A DNA stretch of 27,915 bases from the NCBI RefSeq assembly GCF_934560975.1, contig NZ_CAKTFO010000030.1:1-27915 (forward strand), given 5' to 3'. This DNA is from an uncultured Sphingomonas sp. Lineage in GTDB: Bacteria > Pseudomonadota > Alphaproteobacteria > Sphingomonadales > Sphingomonadaceae. Each line of letters opens with the position of its first letter. Within the stretch, counting starts at the first letter, position 1. Below the pieces are notes generated by a model. The model was not told the origin of the DNA. It did no database searches and saw only the letters and a list, made by a program, of their open reading frames with translations. A program made the position numbers and the translations under genes. Shown piece by piece: positions 1-8,513 of this stretch.

Positions 1-750
1 GGGCGGGGGCGGCGGCGGAGGGGGCGGCGGGGGCGGCGGCGGCGGCGGGGGCGGCGGTGCGGCCGGCTCGCCGAAGTTGTAGATCAGGCTCGCCAGCAGG
101 CTGTGCGAACGATACCGCGCCGTGGAGTCGCCGAGAGCAGCGGCGTTGGCCGTGCTGCTGCGGATGTTGACGCCATAGACGTTGAAGAAGCGGTACTTGG
201 CACCGATGTCGATGTGATCGGTGACCGGAAACAGCACGCCGGCCAGTGCCTGCCACGCAAAGCGCGTGTCGCTGCCGTCGAGGAACCAGTTGCCGCCGTT
301 CAGGCGATAGATGCCATAGTGGACGCGCGCCACACCGGCGCCTGCGCCGACGAAGCCCTGGATGCCGTCATCGCTGCCGAAGTTGAGCAGGGCGTTGCCC
401 ATGAAGCTCAGCACCGACGTGTTGCCGCTCTGATTGCTGTTGTAGGTACCAGCCGGCGCGCCGTTCAGAACGGTGCGGGTCGTGTGGCTGTCCACCTCGG
501 TCCGCTTGTAGCCGACTTCACCCTCAAGGCGCACCATGCCCAAGTCATAGCCGATGATACCATCGACGTCGAACAGGCCGTCCTTGTGACGGGTCGTAAC
601 GGCATCGTCGACCGCACCGATGTTGATATCGGTGTTTTCAACAATAATACCACCGCCTTCGATGCCAACATACCAAGCATTGTCCTTGGCGATGGCGGGC
701 GATGCGAGCGCCGTCGTAGCCAGAATGGCCATCGCAGCGATTTTACGCAT
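1..750 (-). CDS. OmpA-family outer membrane beta-barrel protein (partial, C-terminus off window)
   Basis: The start is the ATG at 750, preceded on the minus strand by an AAGGGGAT ribosome site. The frame stays open to the window edge, giving 250 visible codons. A signal peptide is visible (MRKIAAMAILATTALASPAIA, cleavage likely after AIA near residue 21). It is followed by a porin-like barrel rich in alternating strands and glycine, including WYVGIEGG, GYDLGMVRLEGEVGYKR, GFVGAGAGVARVHYG, AKYRFFNVYG and SLLASLIYNFGEP. The last strand runs into an alanine and then 19 consecutive prolines (bases 1-57), the linker that in this family leads to a peptidoglycan-binding OmpA domain; that domain is not in the window. 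Expected role: an outer membrane porin anchored to the cell wall. It lies downstream of the GTA-like cluster but is separated by 200 bases and is probably an independent housekeeping gene. Confidence 0.85.
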   Translation of the reverse strand, partial: MRKIAAMAILATTALASPAIAKDNAWYVGIEGGGIIVENTDINIGAVDDAVTTRHKDGLFDVDGIIGYDLGMVRLEGEVGYKRTEVDSHTTRTVLNGAPAGTYNSNQSGNTSVLSFMGNALLNFGSDDGIQGFVGAGAGVARVHYGIYRLNGGNWFLDGSDTRFAWQALAGVLFPVTDHIDIGAKYRFFNVYGVNIRSSTANAAALGDSTARYRSHSLLASLIYNFGEPAAPPPPPPPPPPPPPPPPPPP

Positions 751-784
751 TGGGATCCCCTTTTTCCTACCTGGGTTGCGTCCG

Positions 785-797
785 GGTTACTGTAACC
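785..797. promoter_or_regulatory. 13-nt dyad in the OmpA gene leader
   Basis: GGTTACTGTAACC is a perfect 6+1+6 inverted repeat 35 bases upstream of the porin start codon. It could be an operator half-site pair or a small leader hairpin. No convincing -35/-10 pair could be placed around it, so its role is open. Confidence 0.3.
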
Positions 798-950
798 AAC
801 TAAGCTTCGCCAGGGTTCTACGCAAGTGCGCAAAAATGTGCACTGTTGCCGAAATGTCTCGGTATTATGGCAGTCCTTGCGTATGGCCATAGCCCTGGTG
901 ACGACGCCTAAACTCAGATTCCCGGCTTAGGTTGCATGCCCCGGAAAAAA

Positions 951-1454
951 TTATTGCGTGCGGATCAGCCCATGTTGCCGCAATGCAGCAAGGATGGCCG
1001 AAACGGCTGCCCTCGCCTGCATATCCACCACCGTGCCGCCGGATGGGTCGCCGATGGCGGAACCTTGCGTCCCCACCACCTGGCGGCCGGCCACCTCCAC
1101 CGCCGATACTTTGGCGACCCCCAAGCGCCAGCCTTGCCCCATCCAGGATGCGAACAGCTGGTCCGACTCGACCCACACGGTGGTTCCCGCGCGTGGACCG
1201 TGGAACCGCCAGCCTCCATCGGTCCAGGCGGCCAGATTGTTGGCGTGGCTGCTCCACGCCCCCGATGGCGCGGGGCCCACGATCCAGCTCTGTCCTGGAA
1301 CGGGGCTTGCCGGCGGCTCGTTGACGCCGAACCCGGCGGCGGACGGCTGCACCAGACCATCCAGCACTATCAGCGCCTCGTTGTGGAACATCTCCTTCTG
1401 CGCTTGGCCGGCGGACAGCAGCGGCAGGTTCCAGCGCGCGGTGGTATCGCTCAT
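951..1454 (-). CDS. DUF2793 domain-containing protein (GTA/phage tail-associated)
   Basis: 167 codons. The start ATG at 1454 follows AGGAGAAGATC; upstream in-frame extension would run into the preceding gene. The N-terminus (MSDTTARWNLPLLSAGQAQK, then EMFHNEALIVLDGLVQ) is the signature of DUF2793 proteins, in which 'LPLLxAGQAQKExxHNEAL' is strongly conserved. These proteins sit at the end of phage and GTA tail operons. A Trp/Gly-rich middle (GQSWIVGPAPSGAWSSHANNLAAWTDGGWRF) looks like a beta-rich carbohydrate- or surface-contact module. The gene starts 10 bases after the stop of the gp15-like tail gene and is most likely the last gene of the tail operon. The biochemical role of the family is not established; a receptor-facing or decoration part of the tail tip is an inference. 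Confidence 0.8.
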   Translation of the reverse strand: MSDTTARWNLPLLSAGQAQKEMFHNEALIVLDGLVQPSAAGFGVNEPPASPVPGQSWIVGPAPSGAWSSHANNLAAWTDGGWRFHGPRAGTTVWVESDQLFASWMGQGWRLGVAKVSAVEVAGRQVVGTQGSAIGDPSGGTVVDMQARAAVSAILAALRQHGLIRTQ

Positions 1455-1464
1455 GATCTTCTCC

Positions 1465-3645
1465 TCACAAGGTCCAGATGCCGGTGACGGTGTCGGATGG
1501 CGCGTGGGTCCCGATCTGGCGCACCGCCACGCCGATGGCCGTTCCCCGCCCCACCCCGTCATCGCGCTGCGCATCCGGGGCATAATCATGCCGGGGCTCT
1601 GCCAGTTCGATCACGCGCTCGCGGTTGCCGGGCAGCGACAGGACCAGACGATAGGCCTCCCGGTCCTCGGCAAGCGGAACATCCCCGCCGTCCAACCACG
1701 CCCATCCCAGCCGGCTCCTGCGCGTCCAGGCAATCCGCAGCGTGCCATCGGCCAGTCGCCGAATGGCGAGTTGCACCGGTCGCGGCGACCGCAGCGCCAG
1801 CCCCTCGATCGGGCAGGCAGCCTGGATGTCGGCACCGCCGTCGCCTGATGCCTGCGCCGACACCGTCAAGGTCGCGCCCAGCGAGGACAAGGGAACGGGT
1901 ATCGGCAACAAGGTCCGCGCATCGATCAGCACGAACCGCTCGCCTTCACCATGCGAATCCACCGCCTGCTCCGTACCGCGCCGGCCGCGCAGCAATCCGC
2001 TGAGCCGATAGCGGGTGGCGGCAACCTGGTCGGCGCGCATGAACTGCACCAGCTCCCCACCGATCAGCGCCAGGTTGGCCCCACCCGCCACCGCCGGCGC
2101 ATCCGCGTTCTGCAGCATCATGGCGTCGTGCAGCAGTTCAACTTCCACCGTGGTGACATGGTCGAACACGGTGGTCGGTCCCGTCGCCAGCCTCCCCAGC
2201 GTACGCCCCATCGTCGCCGGTAGTGCCGTCCCGCCCGCCTCCCGCCAGCTTGCGCCGCCGTCCAGGCTGACGCCGACCGAGGCGCGCCGCCATCCCGGCC
2301 TGGTGCCCGCGGCGGCAAGCACCACCTGCGGCGCCGTCGCCAGGACATCGTCCAGCGCGGGTAGTTCGAACAGCTCCAGCCGGGTTTCGCCGCTCGCAAG
2401 GTCCGGCGCCGGCGTGACGCGGCCGGGATCGACGGGCGGAACGGGCGCGAACGACTTGCCCTCGCCGCGCAGCGACAGGGTCAGCGCCATCTTCTCCAGC
2501 GACCAGCCCGCGACCCGCCACGTCGCATCGTCCAGGGCGACGCGCGCGCCGGCCCGCACCTCCAGCATCCGCCACGGCAGGTGCGCCATTGCCTGGTTCC
2601 GCTCGCGCCAGCGGCGGGCCAGCGCATCCTCCGCCAGCCCGCGCACCGCGCTTGCGCCGATCGCCGCGGGCAGGTCGATGCGCTCTTCCCGCCGGGCAAT
2701 GCCGTCGCGCCGCGCCCGTTGCAGTCCCGCCTGATAATCGCGCGCCGGATCATAATAGGCGATCGCGACCGCATCGGGCAGCGTGGCGGCGGCCTTTCGA
2801 TCGCGCACATGCGCCGGCTGGCGGGTCGCGTCATGGCCTGTCCCCAGCGCCCCGCGGTCGATCGGCCGCACGGCCGCGTCGTTGATCCGCAACGCCCGGC
2901 CATCGTCGCACAACGCCATCGGACACAAAGCGGTCAGCGCCTCCAACGCGCCCCGTACGCTGTCCCCGCTGGCGGCGAACCCGCCCAGCGCCGGGCCGCC
3001 GGTCCCTTGCAGGCGCCCGCCGCTCAGTTCGCGCGCGATCGCGGCCACGGCTGCCGGTTCCGGGTCCGCCTCGACCTCGAATGTCAGCGAAGGGATGCGG
3101 TTGCCGTAATCCGCCAGTTGCATCGCCTCGAACACCGCATAGGCGATGCCGCGATGGGCCGGCGCCGCGCCGATCCCCTCTGCCGACGCGATCAGCGGAT
3201 CGACCGGCTGGTCCTCGCTACCCAGATAGAGGCGAAACCCCGTCTCGCTCTTCCAGTCGCCGGCCGCGCCGCGCAGCAGCTTGCCGTCGGCCCAGATTCG
3301 ACCGACCCGCCGGATCGGCCGGGCGGACAGGGCCACCGCGAAGGATGCGGAATAGCTGTAGCTGGTGGTCGCCCCACCGCGCTTGCCTCCGCCCGAACGG
3401 TGCGCCTCCTCGCGCAGGTCGGTCGCCCAGATCACCGATCCCGCGACGCGCATCGTCCCGAACAGCTTGGGAATGCGGCTGCCATAAGCGGATGTCTGCA
3501 CGCCCAGGTCGCCCAGGCGCGGCCCCTGCCGCCCCTTGGGCTTCAGCACCGCGCGGTCCAGCTGGTTGCCCAGCACCGCGCCGATCGCACCGCCGATCGG
3601 CCCCGCCACCAGGCTGCCGACCGTGGTCAATACCAACGTCGCCAT
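1465..3645 (-). CDS. GTA gp15-like phage tail protein (baseplate/tail tip hub)
   Basis: 726 codons. The ATG at 3645 was chosen because it overlaps the NlpC/P60 stop (ATGA) and follows GGAGGGAGG; an ATG 21 bases upstream is possible. The N-terminus has a hydrophobic glycine-rich stretch (GSLVAGPIGGAIGAVLGNQLDRAVL) followed by RLGDLGVQTSAYGSRIPKLFGTMRVAGSVIWATDL, the entry of tail-tip/host-specificity proteins ('YGxxIPxlyGxxRxxGxviWa'). Later portions carry fibronectin- or hub-like beta repeats (SWREAGGTALPATMGRTLGRL; LLRGRRGTEQ, a motif common near the end of these proteins). In Rhodobacter-type GTAs gp15 is the large tail-fibre/megatron protein of about 1,300 aa. This one is shorter, in part because the TIM-barrel part appears to sit in the DUF2460 protein instead. 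The frame is intact. Confidence 0.8.
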   Translation of the reverse strand: MATLVLTTVGSLVAGPIGGAIGAVLGNQLDRAVLKPKGRQGPRLGDLGVQTSAYGSRIPKLFGTMRVAGSVIWATDLREEAHRSGGGKRGGATTSYSYSASFAVALSARPIRRVGRIWADGKLLRGAAGDWKSETGFRLYLGSEDQPVDPLIASAEGIGAAPAHRGIAYAVFEAMQLADYGNRIPSLTFEVEADPEPAAVAAIARELSGGRLQGTGGPALGGFAASGDSVRGALEALTALCPMALCDDGRALRINDAAVRPIDRGALGTGHDATRQPAHVRDRKAAATLPDAVAIAYYDPARDYQAGLQRARRDGIARREERIDLPAAIGASAVRGLAEDALARRWRERNQAMAHLPWRMLEVRAGARVALDDATWRVAGWSLEKMALTLSLRGEGKSFAPVPPVDPGRVTPAPDLASGETRLELFELPALDDVLATAPQVVLAAAGTRPGWRRASVGVSLDGGASWREAGGTALPATMGRTLGRLATGPTTVFDHVTTVEVELLHDAMMLQNADAPAVAGGANLALIGGELVQFMRADQVAATRYRLSGLLRGRRGTEQAVDSHGEGERFVLIDARTLLPIPVPLSSLGATLTVSAQASGDGGADIQAACPIEGLALRSPRPVQLAIRRLADGTLRIAWTRRSRLGWAWLDGGDVPLAEDREAYRLVLSLPGNRERVIELAEPRHDYAPDAQRDDGVGRGTAIGVAVRQIGTHAPSDTVTGIWTL

Positions 3646-4031
3646 CAGTGTGCCTCCCTCCAGCATGCCACCATGTCGCCGACCGGCTCCCCCGGCGTTT
3701 CCACCACGCGGCGCAATCCCGCATCGGCATGGACAAAGCCCTCCCCGGTTCGCACGGCGAGGTGGAATTGTGCATGCCCGACCCGCAGCAACAGCAGGTC
3801 GCCGGCCTGGCTCGCCCCCGCCACCCGGATCAGGCCCATGCGATCGATAATGCCGGCGATGCCGCCCGCATGTCCGCCCCGGAGCGGATAGCCGGTCGGC
3901 ACATCGCGCCGAAACGCCACCGCCGCGACGCCGACGCAGTCCAGTCCAAAGGCGGGATCGCGTCCGTGCGGGCGAAAGCGCGCCCCGACGCAGGCGCGGG
4001 CCCGCGCCACGATCTCTTCGCTGCGGCCCAT
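3645..4031 (-). CDS. NlpC/P60 family cell-wall peptidase of the tail (GTA gp14-like)
   Basis: 128 codons, ATG at 4031, ending in an ATGA overlap with the gp15-like gene. The nucleophile is visible as Cys32 in FGLDCVGVAAVAF, and a histidine candidate as His90 in HAQFHLAV, fitting the Cys-His order of NlpC/P60 endopeptidases. Known GTA gp14 proteins are tail-tip peptidases thought to cut peptidoglycan so DNA can pass the wall. The length of about 130 aa is normal. It sits between the DUF2163 and gp15 genes, the conserved GTA order. The frame and catalytic residues are intact. Confidence 0.88.
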   Translation of the reverse strand: MGRSEEIVARARACVGARFRPHGRDPAFGLDCVGVAAVAFRRDVPTGYPLRGGHAGGIAGIIDRMGLIRVAGASQAGDLLLLRVGHAQFHLAVRTGEGFVHADAGLRRVVETPGEPVGDMVACWREAH

Positions 4032-4033
4032 GT

Positions 4034-4849
4034 TCACGCGCCCGGATAGCGGGTCAGCAGGTCCACGCCCGGCAGGTACGGCTCGCCGCGAAAGTTGGCA
4101 GCATTGTTGAACCGTTCGGCGCAGGTCGCGATCGTGCGGTCGCATCCCTCGCTGATCTCCACCAAGGTACCGACCACCGGCACGGCGGGCGGGTCGTCGC
4201 GCAGCACCAGCCGGTTGCCCTCGGACAGGGCGATCAGGCTGGACAGCCCGCTGTTGGTGCCGCCGATCCAGCGCAGCCGGCCGGAGCCATAGGCATTGGC
4301 CACCGGCTCGGCCACGTCGATCGTCAACGCCTGCCCGTCCCAACCCGTGACCCGCGCCAGCCGCACCCGGTCCGCCATGTCGATCCGGCACCGCTCGTCG
4401 CCCAGGTTGGCGCGGCAGTCGGGGCTGGTTTCCTCCACCACCGGCCGCGCCAGCACGGCGGTGGGGCCGGCCAGTTCGGCGGTAAAGGCCCCGTCGCGCA
4501 CATTGCTCTCGCCCAGCTCGCCGCGCATCAGCGGCACGATTTCCGCCGCCGGATCGCTCCAGTCGATTGCGAACAGGCGCACCGTCGCGCCGTCCCAGCG
4601 CCCCGCCGCCAGATCCTCCTCGCGGATCGCATCGTGGGTCAGCGCGCCCGCTATCTCCAGCGTGTCGACCTCGAACCCGTCGGTCAGGCTCACCGCCGAT
4701 GGCGTCATGCCCGGCGCCGCGCGATACAGCAGCCCATCGTGCAGCAGATCGCGGTCGTGGCTGGTGAAGCCCAGTGCCACGCCGTCCCGCCGCTCGATCC
4801 GCCAGCACAAAGCCAAAGTGGTGAGGTCGCCTTGCAGCCAGCCGATCAT
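4034..4849 (-). CDS. DUF2163 domain-containing tail protein (GTA gp13-like)
   Basis: 271 codons, ATG at 4849 overlapping the stop of the preceding gene (ATGA). Family hallmarks are visible: an N-terminus with LCWRIERRDGVALGFTSHDRDL, then GAFTAELAGPTAVLARPVVE, and a cysteine-bearing C-terminal part (SPDCRANLGDERCRIDM ... ISEGCDRTIATCAERFNNAANFRGEPYLPG) matching the zinc- or Fe-S-like cysteine pattern of GTA gp13 ('hub' protein). Four cysteines in this half (in SPDC, ERC, EGC and ATC) are retained. In the known GTA particle this protein forms part of the baseplate hub between the tail tube and gp15. The reading frame is intact and closely packed with its neighbours. Confidence 0.87.
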   Translation of the reverse strand: MIGWLQGDLTTLALCWRIERRDGVALGFTSHDRDLLHDGLLYRAAPGMTPSAVSLTDGFEVDTLEIAGALTHDAIREEDLAAGRWDGATVRLFAIDWSDPAAEIVPLMRGELGESNVRDGAFTAELAGPTAVLARPVVEETSPDCRANLGDERCRIDMADRVRLARVTGWDGQALTIDVAEPVANAYGSGRLRWIGGTNSGLSSLIALSEGNRLVLRDDPPAVPVVGTLVEISEGCDRTIATCAERFNNAANFRGEPYLPGVDLLTRYPGA

Positions 4850-7167
4850 TGGAATGTCTCGCGCAGTTCGATCAACGGCACGGACGGCGCCTCGCCAGCC
4901 GCCACCGCCGCCAGCGAGACGTGCAGCTGGTCCTGCTCGAACCGCACCGGCACGTCGAACCGGAACCCGGCGGTGACCACCGCGCCTGTGGCCGGCGGCG
5001 TTGCGAAGGACACGAACCCGCCCTCCTCCAGCGTCCAGCCGGTCAGCCGCGCCGCGCCGTTCAGCGCGACCAGGATGCTGCCCGGCGCCGGCCGGGTGAT
5101 GCGCCGCGTCTCCGGCTCCGCATCGCCATAATGCTTTACGAGCGGGAAGCGGGTGCGCACCCCGTCGCCGGTGCCGATGGCCACGTCCTTGGCCGTCGGC
5201 GTGCCGGTCATGCCGCGCGAACTGTCGTCGAAGGGATCGCGAAAGCGAAAGCCGCGCGCCGATCCCCGCCGCGCCCGGAAAAAGCCGATCAGCGCCTGCA
5301 TGTCGGCCTCCGATCGTATGCCGGGCCCGGCATCGAACCGCATCCGCGCCTGCGCCCAATCGGCATTGCGCTGCTCCGCGCCCGATGCCGATGTGACCAC
5401 GGCGGTGGAAAAGCTCGGCTCCACGCTGGCGGTACGGCCGATCGCGATCGGGAAGCCGACGTCGTCAAACGCCTGCATGGTGTCATCCTCCCCCATGTCG
5501 AAATGTACGAAGCCGTCGCGCATCACCTGCGGGATCGCCCACACGAACACGTCGGCATGGCCCCGCGCGCGGCCGGCCATGGCGGCGGCGTCGATCTCCC
5601 GCCACAGCGGCGCAGCGTCCTTGTGCAGCACGAAGCCGCTGAAATAGTGCGTTTCGGCCAGCGGGTAATCCAGTCGCGCCACCGCCGCCGCCACGCCGCG
5701 CGCGGTGGTGCCGCTGTCGCCGGCGATCACCCAGTCATAATCCTCCAGCTGCAGGCGATCGAACGCCGGACGCGCCCAGCCGAGCGGCACGTTGGCGCGC
5801 CGCACCTCGGGCGCGCGTGCATCCAGCAGGCTCGGCAGGTAAGCCAGCAACAGAAGCTCCGCGCCTGGCGCCTGCGCCCGCACCGCGTCGCCGATGCCCG
5901 CCGTAGCCTTGGCCAGCATCGCGCCGGCCGCGTCCAGCAGCGCGGTCTGCGGCGCGGCCATGGCATCATATACGCTGGCGATCTTTACACCGCCCGCGCC
6001 CCACGCCGCGCGTGCTGCCGCATCGTACAGGCACGGCACGCCCGCTGGCGTGATCCACCACCATGGCTCGCCGATCTGGAAGCGAACCGGCAGACCCGCG
6101 GCCTGCGCGATCGCGACAAACGCCTGCGCCACCGCGCGCAGATAATTCATCGCGCCCTGATGCGCCGGCGACAGCAGGGTCGACGGCGGCTCCCACCCGG
6201 TCAGCGCGGGCGCACCGTCCCAGGTCCGCTGCTTCCAGTCGTTCCAGCAATGCGCGTCGAACAGCTCGAACGACAAGGACAGGATCAGCTCGTAACCGAT
6301 CGCCCGCGCCCGCGCCGCAAAGTCGCGGTGCCAGGCGATGCACGGCGCATTCAGCGCCCCGCCGCGCAAGCTGGCATACAGGCCGCCGCTCGCCGGTTCG
6401 AGCCGGAAATAATGGCTCATCCCCACATAATGGTTGATCGTACCGCGATAGCCGAGCTGCAGCATGTTGCGCAGCAATCGCGCGGGCGTCAGGTGGTAGC
6501 TGTCGTCATAACCGCTGGCGATGCGCAGCCGATGCTCCGGCACCAGCGGGTCACCGATCGCCAGCATCGATCGCGCGCCATCGCAGGCCATGTCCGTCAA
6601 CCGCACTCGGCCTTCCACGGCCACGTCCAGCATCGCATCCGTGTTGGTGAAGCCCGGCGCGACCAGCGAGATGAACAGCCGGTCGATGTCGCCGCACCAC
6701 ACCGGATCGGCCTCGCTCGGCAGGAACCCGCCCGCCAGCGCGTCGAAGTCCAGCGTGACCACCGCATCCTCCGGCGATCCCACCGCATAATTCCACAGCC
6801 TGACATACCAGGCGCGCGGCAGCCCTTCCGCATCGCGCCCTTCCACGGTCAGCGTCGGTCCGTTCACCGCATCCAGCGGCATGATCCCCTGCGACCGCCA
6901 GCGAAACCGCAGGCGACAGCCGCGAAAATCCCGATCCGTGCGATAGGCCAGCAATGGGTGGTCGTGCCGGTCCTCCGCCTCCCAAATCAGCCCCGCCAGA
7001 TCGTCCCGCCGATAAAAGACGGTGTCGATCGTCAGATCGTGCGGCCCGCCCGTGGTCACCGCCGCCATCATCGGTCGGGGGAAATTGACCGTCCAGAAAC
7101 GCGGGTCGAACCGCTTCACATAGCCGGTGGAGGGCTGCTCCCCCGCCTGCGCCAGCCGCCATCCCAT
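4846..7167 (-). CDS. DUF2460 tail protein with long N-terminal TIM-barrel-like region (GTA gp12-like fusion)
   Basis: 773 codons, ATG at 7167. The C-terminal ~210 residues (FPIAIGRTASVEPSFSTAVV ... RARRGSARGFRFRDPFDDSS ... GWTLEEGGFVSFATPPATGAVVTAGFRFDVPVRFEQD) are a full DUF2460/GTA gp12 domain, the distal tail protein. Ahead of it are about 550 extra residues. A beta-rich part covers roughly 1-200. An enzyme-like part at roughly 205-545 follows, with LRIASGYDDSYHLTPARLLRNMLQLGYRGTINHYVGMSHYF, a YELILSLSFELFD strand and GEPWWWITPAGVPCLYD, resembling a glycoside-hydrolase-type TIM barrel ('non-contractile tail sheath' type). In Rhodobacter GTA gp12 is only about 210 aa and the TIM barrel lies in gp15, so the parts are distributed differently here. 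Whether the barrel keeps enzyme activity cannot be told. Confidence 0.8.
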   Translation of the reverse strand: MGWRLAQAGEQPSTGYVKRFDPRFWTVNFPRPMMAAVTTGGPHDLTIDTVFYRRDDLAGLIWEAEDRHDHPLLAYRTDRDFRGCRLRFRWRSQGIMPLDAVNGPTLTVEGRDAEGLPRAWYVRLWNYAVGSPEDAVVTLDFDALAGGFLPSEADPVWCGDIDRLFISLVAPGFTNTDAMLDVAVEGRVRLTDMACDGARSMLAIGDPLVPEHRLRIASGYDDSYHLTPARLLRNMLQLGYRGTINHYVGMSHYFRLEPASGGLYASLRGGALNAPCIAWHRDFAARARAIGYELILSLSFELFDAHCWNDWKQRTWDGAPALTGWEPPSTLLSPAHQGAMNYLRAVAQAFVAIAQAAGLPVRFQIGEPWWWITPAGVPCLYDAAARAAWGAGGVKIASVYDAMAAPQTALLDAAGAMLAKATAGIGDAVRAQAPGAELLLLAYLPSLLDARAPEVRRANVPLGWARPAFDRLQLEDYDWVIAGDSGTTARGVAAAVARLDYPLAETHYFSGFVLHKDAAPLWREIDAAAMAGRARGHADVFVWAIPQVMRDGFVHFDMGEDDTMQAFDDVGFPIAIGRTASVEPSFSTAVVTSASGAEQRNADWAQARMRFDAGPGIRSEADMQALIGFFRARRGSARGFRFRDPFDDSSRGMTGTPTAKDVAIGTGDGVRTRFPLVKHYGDAEPETRRITRPAPGSILVALNGAARLTGWTLEEGGFVSFATPPATGAVVTAGFRFDVPVRFEQDQLHVSLAAVAAGEAPSVPLIELRETFQ

Positions 7168-7170
7168 CGC

Positions 7171-7740
7171 TCAGCCCTCCGCATTCTGGATCGCGCGGGC
7201 CACCGCCTGCGCCACCTGGCGGCTCGACCGCGCAAGGGCGCGCGGGCTGTCGCTGCCGCCCGGCGCGGTGATGGCGATCGACACCCGCACGTCGCGCGCC
7301 GACGATCCCGCCTGCGTCGGCACCACCGTCCCGCTGCTGGTCGGCACGAACAATTCCGGCCCGCGCTCGCCCACCACATAAGCGGCACCCGGCGACACCG
7401 GTCCGCCGGTGGCGCGTCCGGGCAGGCCCAGCACGGCCGACAGCAAGGTGCCGGCAACTCCGGCCAGACCCCCGCCGCCACCCGATGCGCCGATCCCGCT
7501 GCGCAATGCCGCGCCGGCAATCTCCTCCATGCTGCGCAGCGCCACCGCCTTCAGGTCGTCGAACCCCAGCTTGCCGCCGCGCACCGCCCGCGCCAGCGCG
7601 CCCTCGATGGCGCGTCCGGCCCGGTCCGCGCCGCCGCCCAGGCCATCGCCCAGCGACGCGCGCATCGCCGACACGTCGCGCGCAAACGCCTGCGTGTCCG
7701 CCCGCACGCCGATGATCAGGCTGTCGATTTCCTCATCCAT
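7171..7740 (-). CDS. Short tail tape-measure protein (GTA gp11-like)
   Basis: 189 codons, ATG at 7740, three bases before the DUF2460 gene and overlapping the preceding gene by 8 bases. The N-terminus (DSLIIGVRADTQAFARDVSAMRASL) is the usual opening of GTA/lambda-like tape measures. It is followed by helices, a glycine/alanine hydrophobic stretch (GIGASGGGGGLAGVAGTLLSAVLGL), and then the conserved ATGGPVSPGAAYVVGERGPELFVPTSSGTVVP motif seen at the C-terminus of many tail tape-measure proteins. Its small size implies a short tail, as in GTAs. The frame is intact. Confidence 0.85.
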   Translation of the reverse strand: MDEEIDSLIIGVRADTQAFARDVSAMRASLGDGLGGGADRAGRAIEGALARAVRGGKLGFDDLKAVALRSMEEIAGAALRSGIGASGGGGGLAGVAGTLLSAVLGLPGRATGGPVSPGAAYVVGERGPELFVPTSSGTVVPTQAGSSARDVRVSIAITAPGGSDSPRALARSSRQVAQAVARAIQNAEG

Positions 7741-7930
7741 CCGGAAACATCTCCTTCAACCGCGTCATCTCGCCCTCGCTCGGCGCCTCGGCCGCATCGC
7801 CGCTCAAGGCGGTCAGCACGCTGGCGAGTTCGCTCGGCGTGGCGTTCCAGAACTCATGCGGACGCCACCCCAGCAGCCCGCCGGCCAGCCCCGCCAGCCG
7901 CTCGGCGCGCGGCGCAAACGTCCCGCTCAT
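7733..7930 (-). CDS. Phage tail assembly chaperone-like protein (GTA gp10.1-like)
   Basis: 65 codons, ATG at 7930 overlapping the previous stop (ATGA). The sequence RLAGLAGGLLGWRPHEFWNATPSELASVLTAL matches the small tail assembly chaperones that GTA clusters encode between gp10 and the tape measure ('GWxPxxFWxxTPxEL'). It is probably translated by coupling with its neighbours and needed to assemble the tail around the tape measure. The frame is intact. Confidence 0.82.
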   Translation of the reverse strand: MSGTFAPRAERLAGLAGGLLGWRPHEFWNATPSELASVLTALSGDAAEAPSEGEMTRLKEMFPDG

Positions 7931-8235
7931 CGCCCTTTCAGGATGTCTGCGATCAGCGTGCGCAGGCCCGGCGTGATCGCCGCCAGCCCCGCCTCCACCA
8001 TCGCCTCGCCCAGCCGATCGCGGGTCAGCCCCTCCGGCCGCTCGTGCAGGCAATGCCAGAACAGCCCCGCAATCTCGTTCAGCGTCAGCTGCCCCGCCGC
8101 CGCCCGCTCCACCAAAGCGAACAGCGGCCCCAGCTCCTGCTCCGCCGCCACCAGCGCGCCGAAGGTCGGGCGCAGCACCAACGCCGCGCCCGCCACCCGC
8201 AACGCCGCTTCGCCGCGCACCGGGTTGGCGCTCAC
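7927..8235 (-). CDS. GTA gp10-like tail protein (gene transfer agent family protein)
   Basis: 102 codons. The start is a GTG at 8235 that overlaps the stop of the tail-tube fragment (GTGA), so it begins MSANPVRGEAALRV. The pattern NPVRGEAALRVAGAALVLRPTFGALVAAEQELGPLFALVERAAAGQLTLNEIAGLFWHCL is characteristic of GTA gp10 (gpG-like chaperone) proteins. The preceding gene is now only a 3' fragment on this strand, so translational coupling with it is broken by the inversion; transcription of this and all downstream tail genes would also be cut off from promoters upstream of 10.4 kb unless transcription passes through the antisense segment. Confidence 0.82.
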   Translation of the reverse strand: MSANPVRGEAALRVAGAALVLRPTFGALVAAEQELGPLFALVERAAAGQLTLNEIAGLFWHCLHERPEGLTRDRLGEAMVEAGLAAITPGLRTLIADILKGR

Positions 8236-8513
8236 AGGCTGGTCACCGCGCCGGAGCTTTCCAGCGCCAGCGTGTAGGTGCGCTCGCCGTTGAAATCGCC
8301 GGAATAATCCAGTCGGGTCAGCAGGAAGCGACCGCGCATCCGCTCGCCGCCCTCGAACGACAATTCATAATCATCGAGCGTGCCGGCCAGCGCATTGCCC
8401 TTCAGCCGCGTTTCCGCCGCCGATCCGGTGAACACGCCCGCGCCCGCCACCGACACGCTGCGCGTGCCCGCGCCCGACAGCAATTCGCGCCAGCCGCCCG
8501 ATCCCTTGTTGGT
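8232..8513 (-). pseudogene. 3' part of GTA major tail protein gene (gp9-like), cut off by inversion
   Basis: The frame reads TNKGSGGWRELLSGAGTRSVSVAGAGVFTGSA ... YELSFEGGERMRGRFLLTRLDYSGDFNGERTYTLALESSGAVTSL and ends at 8232. This is the C-terminal two-thirds of a GTA/phage major tail (tube) protein: the 'GWRELL.GAG..S.S..G.GVF' and 'GEFxITxLxYxGxxNGExxYxLxLESAG' pattern is typical. It has no start of its own; upstream of 8513 the frame runs into the reverse complement of the portal gene. The missing first 42 codons lie on the opposite strand at 10242-10367. Joining the two gives a continuous protein through ETVAI/TNKGSG with no base gained or lost. Confidence 0.88.

Noticed and set aside
103..795. 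A 230-codon plus-strand frame
   Set aside because: It is antisense to the OmpA-like gene, which has a clear signal peptide, barrel strands and polyproline linker.
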